The notes: generated by a model from the sequence alone, not told the origin. A stretch of DNA of 64,000 bases from Viridibacterium curvum (GCF_039544165.1 NZ_BAABLD010000008.1:248001-312000); one strand, 5' to 3'; counted from the stretch's first letter, positions 33,130 to 42,433 are shown. Translations and numbers: made by a program.

Positions 33130-34427
33130 TGCCGATGTTGACGCCACTCCTGCGCATCGCCATCGCCAGCGCCTGGAACCGGCGCGGCGCGCTGCTGCTC
33201 ACGCTGGCCTCGATCACGCTGGCCAGCCTGCTGCTGCTCGGTGTGTCGCAAGTGCGGCAGGACGTACGCGAGCGCTTCAGCGCTTCGGTGAGCGGCACCG
33301 ATCTCATCGTCGGCCCGCGCGGCAGCAGCCTCTCGCTGATGCTCTACGCCGTCTTCCACATGGGCGAGGCGAGCCAGAACATGAGCTGGGCCTCGGCGCA
33401 GTGGCTGGAGAAGCACCCAGCCGTGCGCTGGACGCTGCCCGTCTCGCTGGGCGACTCGCACAAGGGCTTCCCCGTGCTAGCCACCGAGGCGCGCTACTTC
33501 GAGCTGTTCCGCTACGGCGACGATGCCACGCTGCGTATCACACAGGGCGCGCCGTTCAAGGGTCTGTTCGATGTGGTGCTCGGCGCGCAGGTCGCGCGCG
33601 AGCTGGGTTACCAGCCCGGCAGCCGCCTCATCCTCACGCACGGCAGCGACGCCATCGAAGGTGCCGACCATGCCGACAAACCCTTCACCGTCACCGGCAT
33701 CCTTGCGCCCACCGGCACACCGGCCGACCGCACGCTGTTCATCAGCCTGCAGGCCATGGAAGCGATCCACCTCGACTGGCAGGGCGCGCCCATTGCCGGC
33801 ATGGGCGCCGGACAAGGCGCAACGCCCGGCTTCCGCATCCCCGCCGAGTTCGCACAGAAGTTCGACCTGCAACCCAAGGCGGTCACCGGAGTGCTGGTGG
33901 GCCTCAAATCCCGCGCGCAGGTTTTTGCCATGCAGCGCGATATCGCTGCCCGCAAGGATGAAGCCCTGATGGGCGTGCTGCCCGGCGTGGCGCTCGACGA
34001 GCTCTGGGAACTCGCCGGCATCGGCGAGCGTGCATTGTTCTTCGTGCTCGCCGCCGTCGCCATCGTCGGCCTCGCCGGCCTCGTCGCCAGTCTGCTCGCC
34101 AGCCTCGATGCGCGCCGCCGCGAGCTCGCCATCCTGCGCTCGGTCGGCGCCAGCGCGCGCGCCATCCTCGCCCTGCTGCTCATCGAAGGCCTGCTCACTA
34201 CGGCGCTGGGCATCGTCGCTGGCTGGCTGCTGCTGGGCCTCGGCTGGACGCTCGCCGGCCCCTGGCTCCTCAGCCACTACGGCTTTGCTCCCGCCGCCTT
34301 TGGTTTCAGCGCCGAAAGCTCGGCACTCGCTGCGCTGATCTTCGGCGCCGGCCTCGTCGCCAGCCTGATTCCCGCTGTCCGCGCCTACCTGCTATCACTG
34401 GCCGATGGCCTCAACCCACGCCTTTGA
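33126..34427 (+). CDS. FtsX/MacB-type ABC permease of the ZrgA-type module
   Basis: The 433-residue protein has one N-terminal membrane helix (about 20-42), a large periplasmic MacB-like core (about 45-290, including GTDLIVGPRGSSLSLMLYAVFHMG) and three C-terminal helices (about 300-330, 345-380, 395-425) in the FtsX domain, with RRRELAILRSVGASARAI as the coupling segment. A GTG start overlaps the ATPase stop. Its 3' 270 bases have a diverged, broken second copy at 41623-41882. In that copy the stop overlaps DUF3299, suggesting DUF3299 was originally the next gene. Confidence 0.9.
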   Translation: MMPMLTPLLRIAIASAWNRRGALLLTLASITLASLLLLGVSQVRQDVRERFSASVSGTDLIVGPRGSSLSLMLYAVFHMGEASQNMSWASAQWLEKHPAVRWTLPVSLGDSHKGFPVLATEARYFELFRYGDDATLRITQGAPFKGLFDVVLGAQVARELGYQPGSRLILTHGSDAIEGADHADKPFTVTGILAPTGTPADRTLFISLQAMEAIHLDWQGAPIAGMGAGQGATPGFRIPAEFAQKFDLQPKAVTGVLVGLKSRAQVFAMQRDIAARKDEALMGVLPGVALDELWELAGIGERALFFVLAAVAIVGLAGLVASLLASLDARRRELAILRSVGASARAILALLLIEGLLTTALGIVAGWLLLGLGWTLAGPWLLSHYGFAPAAFGFSAESSALAALIFGAGLVASLIPAVRAYLLSLADGLNPRL

Positions 34428-34470
34428 TAGCGCCCCGGGCGGTTGTAACGCGGCACAGAACCCTTGTCAT

Positions 34471-34485
34471 TGCGAATAATTCTCA
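34471..34485. promoter_or_regulatory. Fur-box-like site before the haem-uptake operon
   Basis: TGCGAATAATTCTCA agrees with the 7-1-7 Fur consensus (TGATAAT-A-ATTATCA) at 12 of 15 positions. It lies in the 173-base gap before the haem receptor, about 115 bases upstream of its start. It differs completely from the GCAAC dyads, so the haem genes appear to be under iron rather than zinc control. Confidence 0.6.
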
Positions 34486-34600
34486 CTTAGACTTGGCGTC
34501 TTGATCGAGCGCAAACCTTTCATCACTGCCGCGCCGATCGTCCCGGGATCCCACTAGCCAGCCTCCGCCAGCACGTGTCCGACTTTCAAAGGAAAACACT

Positions 34601-36811
34601 GTGCTGCGCAAAACACCCCTTGCGCTGGCGCTCGGCATGGCCTGGGGCTTCGCTCCCGCCCCCCTGCTGGCCCAGCAATCCACGCCCTCGCAACCGGGCG
34701 TCACTCAACTTGACGAAGTAACAGTCAGCTCGACGCGTACCGAGCGCCGCGTCGACAACGTGCCCAGCACCGTTACCGTCACGCCCGCACGTCGCATCGA
34801 AGAACAGAATGCGCGCGACATCAAGGACGCCTTCCGCGATGAACTCGACGTCAATGTGCGTGGTGCGGCGACTCGCTTTACCGCTGCGGGTGCCGCCACC
34901 GGCCGTGCGGGTAATGAGGGCATCAACATCCGTGGCCTGGAAGGCAACCGCGTGCTGATGCTTGTCGATGGCATTCGCCTGCCCAACAGCTTCAACTTTG
35001 CTTCCTTCTCGACGGGGCGCGGCGACTACCTCGAAGTCGATGGCCTCAAGACCGCTGAAGTGCTGCGCGGCCCTGCATCGACGCAATACGGCAGCGATGG
35101 CGTGGCTGGCGCAGTGAGTTTCCGCACACTGGACCCACTCGACATTCTGAAAACGGGCAGCACCAGTAATGGCTTCATGCGTGGGGGCTACTCGTCCATC
35201 GACAACTCGTACAACACCACGCTGGCCGCAGCTGGCCGTACGGGTGACGTGGAAGCGCTGGTGCTCGGCAGTTACCGTCAGGGCCACGAAGTCGGCAACA
35301 AGGGCAGCAATGACGCGCAGAACAGCAATCGCACCAAGCCCAACCCCGTCGACTATGACAATGGCTACCTGCTCGGCAAGCTCAACTACGCAATCACAGG
35401 CAAGCACAAGATCGGCCTCACCGCCGAATCGCAACGTCGCGAGCAGAACACCGAGGTGTACTCGGGCCGTGCCGTACCGCCGTACGCGGCCTCCAGCGTG
35501 ATCGATCTCGATACGACGGACCGCATCGACCGCCAGCGCGTATCGCTCGAACACCGCTTTGGCGACGTCAATGGCAGCTGGCTACAGCGTGCCGAAACGC
35601 GCCTCTACTGGCAGGACGCCAAGGTTAACCAGTTCTCGGCTGAAGACCGCTTCACCTCAGCCGATCGCACCCGCAACAACACCTACAAGCAAAGCGTTGT
35701 GGGCCTCGCTACCCAGCTGGAAAGCAACTTCAGCGGCACGGCGAACCAGCGCGTTACCTACGGCTTCGATGCCAGCCGATCGGAATTCAGCGGCGTGCGC
35801 GACGGCACGGTGGCGCCCTTCGGCGAAACCTTTCCGACCAAGCCCTTCCCCGACACGCTGTACACGCAGTTGGGCGCTTTCGTGCAGGACGAAGTCGAGC
35901 TCGGCAAGGTCAGTCTGATCCCCGGCCTGCGCTTCGACCGTTACACCCTCACGCCTTCGGGCGACGGTTACATTGGCGAGACCAGCAAGCTGTCTGGCCA
36001 GGCAGCCACACCGCGATTGGGTCTCGTCTGGCGTGCGCTGCCCGCGCTGGCCCCCTATGCGCAATATGCACAGGGCTACCGTGCCCCGACGCCAGACCAG
36101 GTCAACAACGGCTTCACCAACTCAGCCTCGGGCTACAAGAGCATCGGCAACCCCAACCTCAAGGCGGAGCGTTCGAACAGCGTCGAAGTCGGTCTGCGCG
36201 GCAAGGTCGACACCCTGCGCTACTCGCTCGCCGCGTTCGACAACCGGTACAAGGACTTCATCAGCCAGACCGTGGTCAGCGGTGCCGGCACGGTGTCTGA
36301 CCCGTCGATCTACCAGTACGTGAACTACAGCAAGGCCCGCATCCGCGGTTGGGAAGCACGCAGCGAACTGCAGTTCCTCGAACGCTGGACAGCTAACGCC
36401 GGCGTTGCCTACGCCCGCGGCACGACAACGACCAATGGCGTCCAGGCGCCACTAGACACCATCCAGCCGATGAAGGTCGTCGCCGGCCTTCGCTACGACC
36501 AGGCGGCGTGGGGCGCACGCGCCACCGTCACGCACAGCCGTGCCAAGAAGCAAGCGGATACCAATGGCATCGCCGTCAGCTCAACGACGACCACACCGGC
36601 CTACGCGACGCCTTCCTACACCGTGCTTGACCTTGGCGCGACCTGGCGCCCGGTCAAGAACGTCAGCGTGCAAGCCAGCCTCAACAACGTCTTCGACAAG
36701 AAGTACTGGCGCTGGTCCGACACCTACGGCGTAGCCGACAACAGCACCACCAAGGACGCCTACACCGCACCGGGCCGCAACGCCTCGGTCTCCCTCCGTT
36801 ACGACTTCTGA
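34601..36811 (+). CDS. hmuR: TonB-dependent haem/haemoglobin outer-membrane receptor
   Basis: The 736-residue protein has a signal peptide (about 1-24, LLA), a TonB-box-like LDEVTVSSTRTERR (about 37-50), a plug domain (about 50-165, with NIRGLEGNRVLMLVDGIRLP and VLRGPASTQYGSDGVAGAV) and a 22-strand barrel ending in SLRYDF. The motif YAQGYRAPTPDQVNNGF followed by NPNLKAERS corresponds to the FRAP/NPNL region of haem receptors. The start is GTG with AAAGGA upstream. HmuS-like and haem ABC genes follow directly, which supports a haem substrate. Confidence 0.92.
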   Translation: MLRKTPLALALGMAWGFAPAPLLAQQSTPSQPGVTQLDEVTVSSTRTERRVDNVPSTVTVTPARRIEEQNARDIKDAFRDELDVNVRGAATRFTAAGAATGRAGNEGINIRGLEGNRVLMLVDGIRLPNSFNFASFSTGRGDYLEVDGLKTAEVLRGPASTQYGSDGVAGAVSFRTLDPLDILKTGSTSNGFMRGGYSSIDNSYNTTLAAAGRTGDVEALVLGSYRQGHEVGNKGSNDAQNSNRTKPNPVDYDNGYLLGKLNYAITGKHKIGLTAESQRREQNTEVYSGRAVPPYAASSVIDLDTTDRIDRQRVSLEHRFGDVNGSWLQRAETRLYWQDAKVNQFSAEDRFTSADRTRNNTYKQSVVGLATQLESNFSGTANQRVTYGFDASRSEFSGVRDGTVAPFGETFPTKPFPDTLYTQLGAFVQDEVELGKVSLIPGLRFDRYTLTPSGDGYIGETSKLSGQAATPRLGLVWRALPALAPYAQYAQGYRAPTPDQVNNGFTNSASGYKSIGNPNLKAERSNSVEVGLRGKVDTLRYSLAAFDNRYKDFISQTVVSGAGTVSDPSIYQYVNYSKARIRGWEARSELQFLERWTANAGVAYARGTTTTNGVQAPLDTIQPMKVVAGLRYDQAAWGARATVTHSRAKKQADTNGIAVSSTTTTPAYATPSYTVLDLGATWRPVKNVSVQASLNNVFDKKYWRWSDTYGVADNSTTKDAYTAPGRNASVSLRYDF

Positions 36812-36820
36812 GGAGCTCAC

Positions 36821-37945
36821 ATGTCTACGCAATCGCCCACGACGCGTTCAACTGCAGCGCAAGCCACTCCCCTTTCCCTGCCTGAGTTGCGCCGCGCCTT
36901 CACGCAACAGCGCCGCGAAGCCAAGGCCCGCCATCGCGACATCGCTGCCTCGCTCGGCGTGTCCGAAGGCGAGCTGATCGCCGCGCACGCCGGCGGCATC
37001 GACGACGCGGAAGCCACGCTGCAGGCTGTGCGCCTGCGCGCCGAGTGGCCGGACCTCATCGAATCGCTCGAAGCGCTCGGCGAAGTCATGGCACTGACCC
37101 GCAACCATGCCTGCGTGCATGAGAAGACCGGCGTCTATCGCAAGGCCTCGCACAACGCACATGTTGGCCTGGTGCTCGGCGGCGAGATCGACCTGCGCCT
37201 GTTCTACGGTGCCTGGGCACACGGCTTTGCCGTGAGCGAATCGACCGCCGATGGCGTGCAGCGCAGCCTGCAGTTCTTCGATGCGCAAGGCACGGCAATC
37301 CACAAGATCTTCGCACGCGCCGGCACCGATCTCGGCGCCTGGCAGATGCTCGTCGATGGCTTCGCCAGCCTCGAAGCGCACAGTGGTATCACGGTCGTCC
37401 CCACCGCTGCCAGGGAAGCTGAAAAACCCGACAGCGCCATCGACGTCGAAGGCTTCCGCGCTGCCTGGGCTGCCTTGCACGACACGCACGAATTCTTCGG
37501 CGTGCTGCGCAAGTACGGCCTGTCACGCACGCAGGCCCTGCGCCTCGCTGAACCACGCTTCGCCAGTGCCGTAGCGCCGGACGCCGTGCACCGCCTGCTG
37601 GAACAGGCTGCCGCCAGCGGCGTACCCATCATGGTGTTTACCGGCAATCCCGGCGTGATCCAGATCCACTCCGGCACAGTGAAGAAAATTGCCGTCATGG
37701 GTCCCTGGCTCAATGTGCTTGACCCCGGCTTCAACCTGCACCTGCGCGCCGACCTCGTGGCCAGCGCATGGGCCGTCCGCAAACCGACCGACGACGGCAT
37801 CGTTACCGCGCTCGAACTGTTCGATGCGCAAGGTGAGAACATCGCCATGCTGTTCGGCGAGCGCAAGCCGGGCAAACCGGAACTGCCGGAATGGCGCGCG
37901 CTGGTTGAAGGGCTGCTGCCGGAGGCATCATCGTGCGCAGCCTGA
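36821..37945 (+). CDS. hmuS: Haem-degrading/haem-transfer protein HmuS/HemS
   Basis: The 374-residue cytoplasmic protein is built of two homologous HemS halves. The first includes ALTRNHACVHEKTGVYRKASHNAHVGLVLGGEIDLRLFY (pieces at about 90-128) and the second PIMVFTGNPGVIQIHSGTVKKIAVMGPWLNVLDPGFNLHLR (about 268-308). HemS proteins bind haem released by the ABC importer and degrade it or pass it on. The gene is 9 bases after the receptor and overlaps hmuT by 13 bases. Confidence 0.95.
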   Translation: MSTQSPTTRSTAAQATPLSLPELRRAFTQQRREAKARHRDIAASLGVSEGELIAAHAGGIDDAEATLQAVRLRAEWPDLIESLEALGEVMALTRNHACVHEKTGVYRKASHNAHVGLVLGGEIDLRLFYGAWAHGFAVSESTADGVQRSLQFFDAQGTAIHKIFARAGTDLGAWQMLVDGFASLEAHSGITVVPTAAREAEKPDSAIDVEGFRAAWAALHDTHEFFGVLRKYGLSRTQALRLAEPRFASAVAPDAVHRLLEQAAASGVPIMVFTGNPGVIQIHSGTVKKIAVMGPWLNVLDPGFNLHLRADLVASAWAVRKPTDDGIVTALELFDAQGENIAMLFGERKPGKPELPEWRALVEGLLPEASSCAA

Positions 37946-38823
37946 CCACACCCTCACGTCGCCGCACTCTGCGACAGCTCGCCCTGCTCGCCACGGCTGG
38001 CGCACTGCCCGGCCTGCACGCAGCACCCGCGACCGGGCGCCAACGCCTGGTCAGCGTCGGCGGCGGACTCACCGAAATCGTGTACCTGCTCGACGCCAGT
38101 GCCGACCTTGTCGGCGTCGACACGACCTCGCTGTTCCCGGCCGTTGCGCAGAATCTGCCCAGTGTGGGCTATGCACGCACACTGTCAGCCGAAGGCATCC
38201 TCGCGTTGTCGCCGACCCACCTGCTGGCCAGCGAGGAAGCCGGCCCACCCACCGTGCTGCAACAGGTGCGCGCGGCAGGCATCACGGTGTCCGTGCTCGC
38301 AGCCAACCACCGTTTCGAAGGCCTGCTTGATCGCATCAAGCGCATCGGCGAGATCATCGGCCGTGCGCCGCAAGCCGCGCAACACACACAACGCCTGCAG
38401 CGGGAGTGGAGCTCAACCACCGCAACCATCGCGGCGCGCAAGCGCACAGCACCCAAGGTGCTGTTCGTGCTGGCTCATGCGCCCAACCAGATCATGGTGT
38501 CTGGCAGCAACACCGGCGCCGACGCCATGATTACCTATGCCGGCGGCAAGAATGCGATCACCGGATTCGAGGGCTACAAACCGCTCACGCCCGAAGCCGC
38601 CATCGCGGCGCAGCCCGACCTGATCCTGCTCACCGATCAGGGCCTCACGGCGAGCGGCGGCATCGACAGCGTCCTGCGCCTGCCGGGACTGGTCAGCACA
38701 CCTGCTGGCCAGGCCCGTCGCGTCATCGCGCAGGATGCCGTCTTCATGCTCGGCTTCGGCCCGCGCCTGCCCGCAGCCGTGCGCGCACTCGACGCGGCCT
38801 TCAACAAGGCGCTTTCAGCATGA
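37933..38823 (+). CDS. hmuT: Haem ABC transporter substrate-binding protein HmuT
   Basis: The 296-residue type III periplasmic binding protein starts at GTG inside the end of hmuS. Features are RLVSVGGGLTEIVYLL (about 38-53), VGVDTTSLFPAVAQNLPSVGYARTLSAEGILAL, ADAMITYAGGKNAITGFEGYKPLTPEAAIAAQPDLILL (about 197-234) and a C-terminal helix, as in HmuT/BhuT. The leader contains SRRRTLRQLALLATAGALPG, a twin-arginine-like motif, so it may be exported folded. ATGA overlap with hmuU. Confidence 0.93.
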   Translation: MRSLTTPSRRRTLRQLALLATAGALPGLHAAPATGRQRLVSVGGGLTEIVYLLDASADLVGVDTTSLFPAVAQNLPSVGYARTLSAEGILALSPTHLLASEEAGPPTVLQQVRAAGITVSVLAANHRFEGLLDRIKRIGEIIGRAPQAAQHTQRLQREWSSTTATIAARKRTAPKVLFVLAHAPNQIMVSGSNTGADAMITYAGGKNAITGFEGYKPLTPEAAIAAQPDLILLTDQGLTASGGIDSVLRLPGLVSTPAGQARRVIAQDAVFMLGFGPRLPAAVRALDAAFNKALSA

Positions 38824-39875
38824 GCCTCGCGCTCTCCGCGTCACTCGCTACGGCCCGCAGCAGGTCGCCCGGCGTGGCCCTGTTGGTCCTGCTGTGCGTG
38901 GCAATCGTGGTCGCCGTACAGTGCGGTGCCGTGCCCGTACGCGGTGGCGACTGGCTCAACCTGTTCTGGCCCGATGTCACAGGCAGCACGCCGGGCGGCC
39001 GCTACGTGTTGTGGAACCTGCGTCTGCCGCGCGCACTGTTCGCGTTGCTCGCAGGTGCTGCACTGGGCCTTTCCGGCGCGCTCACGCAAGGCTTGTTCCG
39101 CAATCCTCTGGCCGATCCGAGCCTGCTCGGCGTCACCAGCGGTGCTGCTTGCGCGGCAGCACTGACCATCGTCGTCGTGTCCGGCATGCATCTCAACCTG
39201 CCCGATGGCTGGCGTATCTGGTTGCTGCCGGCGTCAGCCTTTGCAGGCGCATTGCTGGTCTGCATGGTGCTCGATTACGCCGCACGCTGGCTGGTACCCG
39301 GCTCGATTGCCGGGCTGCTGCTCACCGGCATCGCGCTCAACGCCATAGCCACAGCTGTGATCGGCCTATGCACCTACCTGGCCAATGACGAACAGCTGCG
39401 CTCGCTGTCGTTCTGGACGCTCGGTTCGCTCGCCAGTGCAAGCTGGTCGCTGGTACTGGTGCTCGCCGGAGTGCTCGCCTTCTCGATGCTGGCCGTGCGC
39501 CGCCTCACACGTGCGATGAATGCTCTGGCGCTCGGCGAAACCGCCGCCGCCCATGTCGGCATCGAGGTCTCGCGCCTGCGCACACAGATCATCCTGCTCG
39601 TCGCACTCACTGCCGGCTTCGCCATTGCCTGGACCGGCATCATCGGTTTCATCGGCCTCGTCGCACCGCACTTCGTACGCAGCTGGGTCGGGCCCGACCA
39701 GCGCCGCGTCGTACCACTGTCGATGTTGCTCGGCGGCCTCCTGCTGATCATCGCTGACACCGTCGCGCGCACCGTGGCGATTCCTGCGGAGATTCCGGTC
39801 GGCGTATTCACCGCCCTGCTCGGCGCACCCTTCTTCCTCATCATCCTGCGTGCCTCGCGGCATCGCATTGCCTGA
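38820..39875 (+). CDS. hmuU: Haem ABC transporter permease HmuU
   Basis: The 351-residue FecCD-family permease has about ten membrane helices. Family motifs are LRLPRALFALLAGAALGLSGALTQGLFRNPLADPSLLGVTSGA (pieces at about 62-104) and the ATPase-coupling GFIGLVAPHFVR (about 275-286). It dimerises and moves haem into the cytoplasm with HmuV. The ATG overlaps the hmuT stop. Confidence 0.96.
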   Translation: MSLALSASLATARSRSPGVALLVLLCVAIVVAVQCGAVPVRGGDWLNLFWPDVTGSTPGGRYVLWNLRLPRALFALLAGAALGLSGALTQGLFRNPLADPSLLGVTSGAACAAALTIVVVSGMHLNLPDGWRIWLLPASAFAGALLVCMVLDYAARWLVPGSIAGLLLTGIALNAIATAVIGLCTYLANDEQLRSLSFWTLGSLASASWSLVLVLAGVLAFSMLAVRRLTRAMNALALGETAAAHVGIEVSRLRTQIILLVALTAGFAIAWTGIIGFIGLVAPHFVRSWVGPDQRRVVPLSMLLGGLLLIIADTVARTVAIPAEIPVGVFTALLGAPFFLIILRASRHRIA

Positions 39876-39894
39876 TTTGCCACGCACCGATGCC

Positions 39895-40701
39895 ATGTTG
39901 ATGCGCACCAATCCCCCTTTGCTGAGTCTCATCGCCGCGCAAACCCGGCTGGGCCGCAGATCGTTCGGCCCGTTCCATCTCGACATCGAGGCCGGCGAAC
40001 GCGTCGCCATCCTCGGCCCCAGCGGCGCGGGCAAGTCCACATTGCTGCGCCTGATGGCGGGCGAGTTGCCATGCAGCGCAGGCAGTGCGGCGCTCGAAGG
40101 CACGCTCCTCGCCCGCAGCAGCCTCATCGAGCTCTCGCGCCGCCGTGCCGTGTTGCCACAATCGACCGAGGTCGCCTTCGGCCTCGACTGCGACCTCGTG
40201 ATCGCACTGGGCCGTGTAGCGCGCCACCATGACCCGGATCTCGCCCACATCGTGCGGGAAGCCGCCATGCAGGCCCACGCCGGCCACCTGCTCGGCCGCC
40301 GCTGCGACACCTTGTCCGGCGGCGAGAAAGCGCGCGTACAACTGGCCCGCATCTTTGCGCAGATGTGGGATCGCGAAGCCGGCCTGATCCTCGTCGATGA
40401 ACCGCTATCTGCACTTGACCCCGGCCTGCAGATCGACCTGCTCGACAAGCTCGACGCCTTTGCGCGGCAACGCGGCCACGCCGTGGTCGCCGTACTGCAC
40501 GACATCAACCAGGCGCTGCAGGCCTTCTCGCGCCTGCTGCTGGTGCTTGAGGGCGCGCTGATGAACGACCTGCCCAGCCACGCAGATGCCGTGCCACAGC
40601 TCGAAGCGCTGTACGGCATCCAGCTGCAGTGCTTCGACGACGGCCAGGGCAGCACATTGGTGCTGCCCTGGCGTGCAGCTTCTGCTGTAACAACGTCATG
40701 A
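39895..40701 (+). CDS. hmuV: Haem ABC transporter ATPase HmuV
   Basis: About 268 residues from MLMRTNPPL; alternatives are the GTG at 39850 overlapping hmuU and the ATG at 39901, and no strong ribosome site decides. Walker A is GPSGAGKST, the signature LSGGEKARVQLARIFAQM, Walker B LILVDEPLSALD, and the switch region VAVLHDINQAL. The HmuV/BtuD-type organisation is clear. Its stop overlaps the tonB start as ATGA. Confidence 0.94.
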   Translation: MLMRTNPPLLSLIAAQTRLGRRSFGPFHLDIEAGERVAILGPSGAGKSTLLRLMAGELPCSAGSAALEGTLLARSSLIELSRRRAVLPQSTEVAFGLDCDLVIALGRVARHHDPDLAHIVREAAMQAHAGHLLGRRCDTLSGGEKARVQLARIFAQMWDREAGLILVDEPLSALDPGLQIDLLDKLDAFARQRGHAVVAVLHDINQALQAFSRLLLVLEGALMNDLPSHADAVPQLEALYGIQLQCFDDGQGSTLVLPWRAASAVTTS

Positions 40702-41402
40702 CACCCGCACTGCCCTGGCGAAACGCACTGCATCGACCGTCTTTGGGACGCAGCCTCGTATTGCTGCTGTGCCTGCTGCTGCATGCAATCGCCGCACTGG
40801 CACTCAGCCAGATCACCCTGAAGGTGGAGACGCCGCTGCACGAGCTGCCCGAGCAAGCGTTGATCGAAGTGCGCTGGCTCATGGCTCCGCCCCCGCCATC
40901 GGTTACCCCGCCTGAATCAGCTCCCAACCCCATCGCACCCCGCACACCTGCCGCCACGCCGCCCGTTGCCGAAGCGAAGCCCACCGCCGTCCTCACGGCG
41001 CTGGCCGCCCCCGGCTCCGCGAACGACACGCACAGCCAGCCCGCACAGCCCGTGACAGCCCCGGCAAGCATCGTCGAAGCACCTCCTGCACCGCCACCCG
41101 CCGCGCGCATCGAAGAGGAAACGGTGCACAGCGCACAGCCCGACTACGCCTATAACCCCAAGCCCGATTACCCCATGCTGCTGCGCGAACAGGGCGTTGG
41201 CGGCACGGTGCTGCTGCGCGTCTGGGCGGGCATAGATGGCCAGCCCGGCGACATACTGGTCGTCAAGAGCAGCGGCTACCGCCTGCTCGACGACGCCGCA
41301 CTACGCGCAGTGCGCAACTGGCGCTTCCTCCCCGCACGACGCGGCAGCGAACGCCTCGCAAGCTGGGTCGAATTCGCGATACGTTTCGCCGTTACGGATT
41401 GA
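40698..41402 (+). CDS. tonB: TonB-family energy transducer of the haem operon
   Basis: The 234-residue protein has one N-terminal anchor (about 15-38, SLVLLLCLLLHAIAALALSQI), a Pro/Ala-rich periplasmic linker (about 58-140) and a C-terminal TonB domain (about 150-234) with YNPKPDYPMLLREQGVGGTVLLRVW and GYRLLDDAALRAVRNWRFLPARRG. It should drive the haem receptor encoded at the head of the operon. No exbB/exbD follow; these are elsewhere or TolQR substitutes. Confidence 0.92.
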   Translation: MTPALPWRNALHRPSLGRSLVLLLCLLLHAIAALALSQITLKVETPLHELPEQALIEVRWLMAPPPPSVTPPESAPNPIAPRTPAATPPVAEAKPTAVLTALAAPGSANDTHSQPAQPVTAPASIVEAPPAPPPAARIEEETVHSAQPDYAYNPKPDYPMLLREQGVGGTVLLRVWAGIDGQPGDILVVKSSGYRLLDDAALRAVRNWRFLPARRGSERLASWVEFAIRFAVTD

Positions 41403-41622
41403 AGCTCTTCACGCCTGACAAACGAGACCCGACACGGCTCCCCATATCGTCGAAACAAAAGCTTTCTCGCCCCCCCGCGAGCCTGATACCGCCATATCGT
41501 TCCACTTCCACGACTTCCTGCTGTCTCTGCTGCTTGACAACGGCATCACCATCAACGTGCCGCAAGGCCCTGCGAATGTGCGACTGCTCGGCGAAGTGCA
41601 CGACAACGTCGACAGTCACCAC

Positions 41623-41882
41623 CAGCGCGCGCGCCATCCTCGCCCTGCTGCTCATCGCAGGCCTGCTCGCCACGGCGCGCGGCATCGTCACGGGCTGGCT
41701 TCTGCTGAGCCTTGGCTGAACCCTCGCCGGCCCCTGGCTGCTCACCGACGGACTTTGCATTGAGCGCAGAAGGCGCCACACTGACAGCCCTGATCCTCGC
41801 AGACGGTCTCATTGCCAGCGCCATCCCGGCCTGGCGGGCCTACCGCCTCTCGCTGGCCGACGGACTCCACCCGCGCTTATGA
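41623..41882 (+). pseudogene. Broken 3' remnant of a second FtsX-type permease gene
   Basis: The sequence from about 41623 matches 34151-34427 (end of the intact permease): the stretch encoding SARAILALLLIxGLL is nearly identical in DNA. A Trp codon has become TGA (LLLSLG-stop where the intact copy reads LLLGLGW). A short deletion then shifts the frame before AEGATLTALILADGLIASAIPAWRAYRLSLADGLHPRL. The original stop survives as ATGA overlapping DUF3299. The rest of the 41403-41878 gap holds no intact gene, but 41478-41600 reads in one frame as FHFHDFLLSLLLDNGITINV, a coding-like fragment I cannot place. Confidence 0.85.
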
Positions 41883-42433
41883 AATCACTCGCTTTCCTGC
41901 TGCTGCTCGGCGCTCTGGCGCTGACCCCTTTCACCACACTGGCCGCCGACGGCAAAGCCGCGAGCAGCAGTGCGCGCACCATCACCTGGGGCGATCTCAT
42001 CCCCAAGGGTTGGGATCCCTACGCCTCACTCAAGAAGCTGGACCTCTCCAAGTTGCGCGACGGCGACCCGCGCGCCAACGAAGCCATGGCCCAGCTGCGC
42101 GCCGAGTGGGACAAGGCGCCCATCGCCAAAGACGTGATCGGCACCACCGTGCGCATCCCCGGCTACCTGATCCCGATGGACAAGGACAAGGAGCTCGTCA
42201 AAAGCTTCCTCCTCGTGCCCTACTTCGGCGCCTGCATCCACTCGCCACCGCCACCCTCCAACCAGATCATCGACGTCGCCCCGCGCACGCCCTATCAAGG
42301 CGGCCGCATGATGGACGCCGTCTGGGTCACCGGCAAGCTGCTCGCTGTGCAAAGCGACAGCCCCTTCGGCGCGGTGAGCTACCGGCTCGAAGCGCAAAGC
42401 GTCGAGGCTTACGTGCCGCCGGAGAAGAAGTAG
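41879..42433 (+). CDS. DUF3299 periplasmic protein of the ZrgA-type module
   Basis: The 184-residue protein has a Sec signal peptide (about 1-22, LAA). DUF3299 signatures are ITWGDLIPKGW (about 35-45), VRIPGYLIPMD (about 90-100), FLLVPYFGACIHSPPPPSNQII (about 109-130) and a C-terminal GAVSYRLEAQSVEAY. The conserved CIHxPPP motif looks like a metal site. In Vibrio and other bacteria this family is encoded with DUF2796 and a MacB-like ABC system. Here it is 7.4 kb from zrgA and attached to a permease remnant. The ATG overlaps that remnant's stop, so its own promoter is uncertain. Confidence 0.85.
   Translation: MKSLAFLLLLGALALTPFTTLAADGKAASSSARTITWGDLIPKGWDPYASLKKLDLSKLRDGDPRANEAMAQLRAEWDKAPIAKDVIGTTVRIPGYLIPMDKDKELVKSFLLVPYFGACIHSPPPPSNQIIDVAPRTPYQGGRMMDAVWVTGKLLAVQSDSPFGAVSYRLEAQSVEAYVPPEKK

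Noticed and set aside
31862..34427. Reading the zrgA-ATPase-permease set as a LolCDE/MacB lipoprotein or drug exporter
   Set aside because: The ATPase and permease are of that type, but coupling to DUF2796, the Zur-type box and the DUF3299 association make zinc acquisition more likely.
39366..40856. 496-codon minus-strand open frame
   Set aside because: Spans parts of hmuU, hmuV and tonB in antisense; the plus-strand genes have clear ABC and TonB motifs and overlapping starts.
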